Below, piece after piece: positions 4,958 to 5,162 of a stretch of 5,162 nucleotides of DNA. The translations under genes were made by a program, and so were the position numbers. Position 1 is the first letter of the stretch. Every line of letters starts with the position of its first letter. The stretch is from Coriobacteriaceae bacterium (GTDB taxonomy: Bacteria > Actinomycetota > Coriobacteriia > Coriobacteriales > UBA8131): NCBI GenBank assembly GCA_012515495.1, contig JAAYYH010000204.1:1-5162 (forward strand), read 5' to 3'. The notes below the pieces were generated by a model. It did no database searches and had not been told where the DNA came from. It saw only the letters and a program-made list of their open reading frames with translations.

Positions 4958-5162
4958 ATGCAAAGTATGTTCGACAGTATAAACGAATGGCTAAAAGAGC
5001 TGCTGATTGAAGGGATTATCCTGAATCTGTCGGGTATGTTTGATCAGGTCAACCAGAAGGTCGGTGAGATTGCCGTTGATATCGGCACGACACCGGCCGG
5101 CTGGCACAGTGGTATCTTCTCGATCATCAGAAACCTGTCAGAAACGGTTATCCTGCCGATCG
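4958..5162 (+). CDS. TrbL/VirB6-like conjugal transfer membrane protein, 5' part (truncated by window)
   Basis: 68 codons are visible from ATG 4958 and the frame remains open at the end of the window; TGGAGGTA (4943-4950) is the ribosome binding site, 7 bases upstream. The opening matches the N-terminus of the VirB6/TrbL-like proteins of Tn1549-type elements: INEWLKELLIEGIILNLSG (8-26), MFDQVNQKVGEIAVDIGTTP (27-46), a conserved WHSGIFSIIRNLSETVILPI (49-68) leading into the first membrane helix. The full protein should be a polytopic channel component of roughly 280-300 residues, most of it beyond the window. An alternative start at the in-frame ATG 4967 is possible but sits farther from the ribosome binding site. 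Confidence 0.88.
   Translation, partial: MQSMFDSINEWLKELLIEGIILNLSGMFDQVNQKVGEIAVDIGTTPAGWHSGIFSIIRNLSETVILPI

Larger units (their letters stand above)
1..5162 (+). mobile_element. Internal segment of a Tn1549/CTn-type integrative conjugative element
   Basis: The ordered set ParB-like, winged-helix/DUF6017 initiator, DUF7768-like, DUF3846, PcfB, VirD4, Maff2 and TrbL/VirB6-like on one strand is the replication and transfer core of Tn1549-like elements of Clostridia. No integrase, excisionase, relaxase, attachment site or element end is visible, so the borders lie outside the window. Assignment rests on recognition of the protein families and their order. A conjugative plasmid carrying the same module cannot be excluded from this fragment. 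Confidence 0.85.

Noticed and set aside
1..5162. Search for tRNA, rRNA, CRISPR arrays and insertion sequences
   Set aside because: None recognised by eye on either strand; coding genes fill nearly the whole window and the only tandem repeat is in coding phase within the initiator gene.

Overview
The window is an internal piece of an integrative conjugative element, or related conjugative transposon, of the Tn1549/CTn type common in gut Clostridia (Firmicutes). Evidence for the host group is the strong AAGGAGG-type ribosome binding sites, the standard genetic code, the Firmicutes-type protein families, and a gene order matching the replication/transfer module of these elements. I cannot name a species. 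All genes lie on the + strand, and both ends of the window cut through genes.

Layout. Positions 1-573 hold the C-terminal 190 codons of a ParB/Spo0J-type partition protein, including its helix-turn-helix; a perfect 25-bp palindrome lies inside it. Positions 574-660 are a leader with a terminator-like hairpin and a strong ribosome binding site. Positions 661-1629 encode a replication-initiator-like protein (N-terminal winged helix, C-terminal DUF6017 type). It appears to start at an ATC codon, and its middle is built from fourteen 15-bp tandem units. Positions 1626-1979 (DUF7768/DUF4406-like) and 2008-2421 (DUF3846) are small accessory proteins. Positions 2446-2928 (PcfB/DUF3801) and 2925-4700 (VirD4/TraG coupling ATPase) are translationally coupled and form the substrate-docking unit of the type IV secretion system. 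After a second terminator-like hairpin come a two-helix Maff2 membrane protein (4726-4941) and the start of a TrbL/VirB6-like channel protein (4958 to the end).

How the genes work together. The partition and initiator proteins would maintain or replicate the excised circular element. PcfB and VirD4 would bring the relaxase-DNA complex to the membrane channel, of which Maff2 and the VirB6-like protein are the first components encoded here. Relaxase, VirB4 and integrase are outside the window.

The gene content is that of a known element family; I see no wholly new system. The parts worth a second look are non-coding or embedded: the tandem array inside the initiator gene (iteron-like by position), the ATC start combined with a leader hairpin, and the palindrome in parB.
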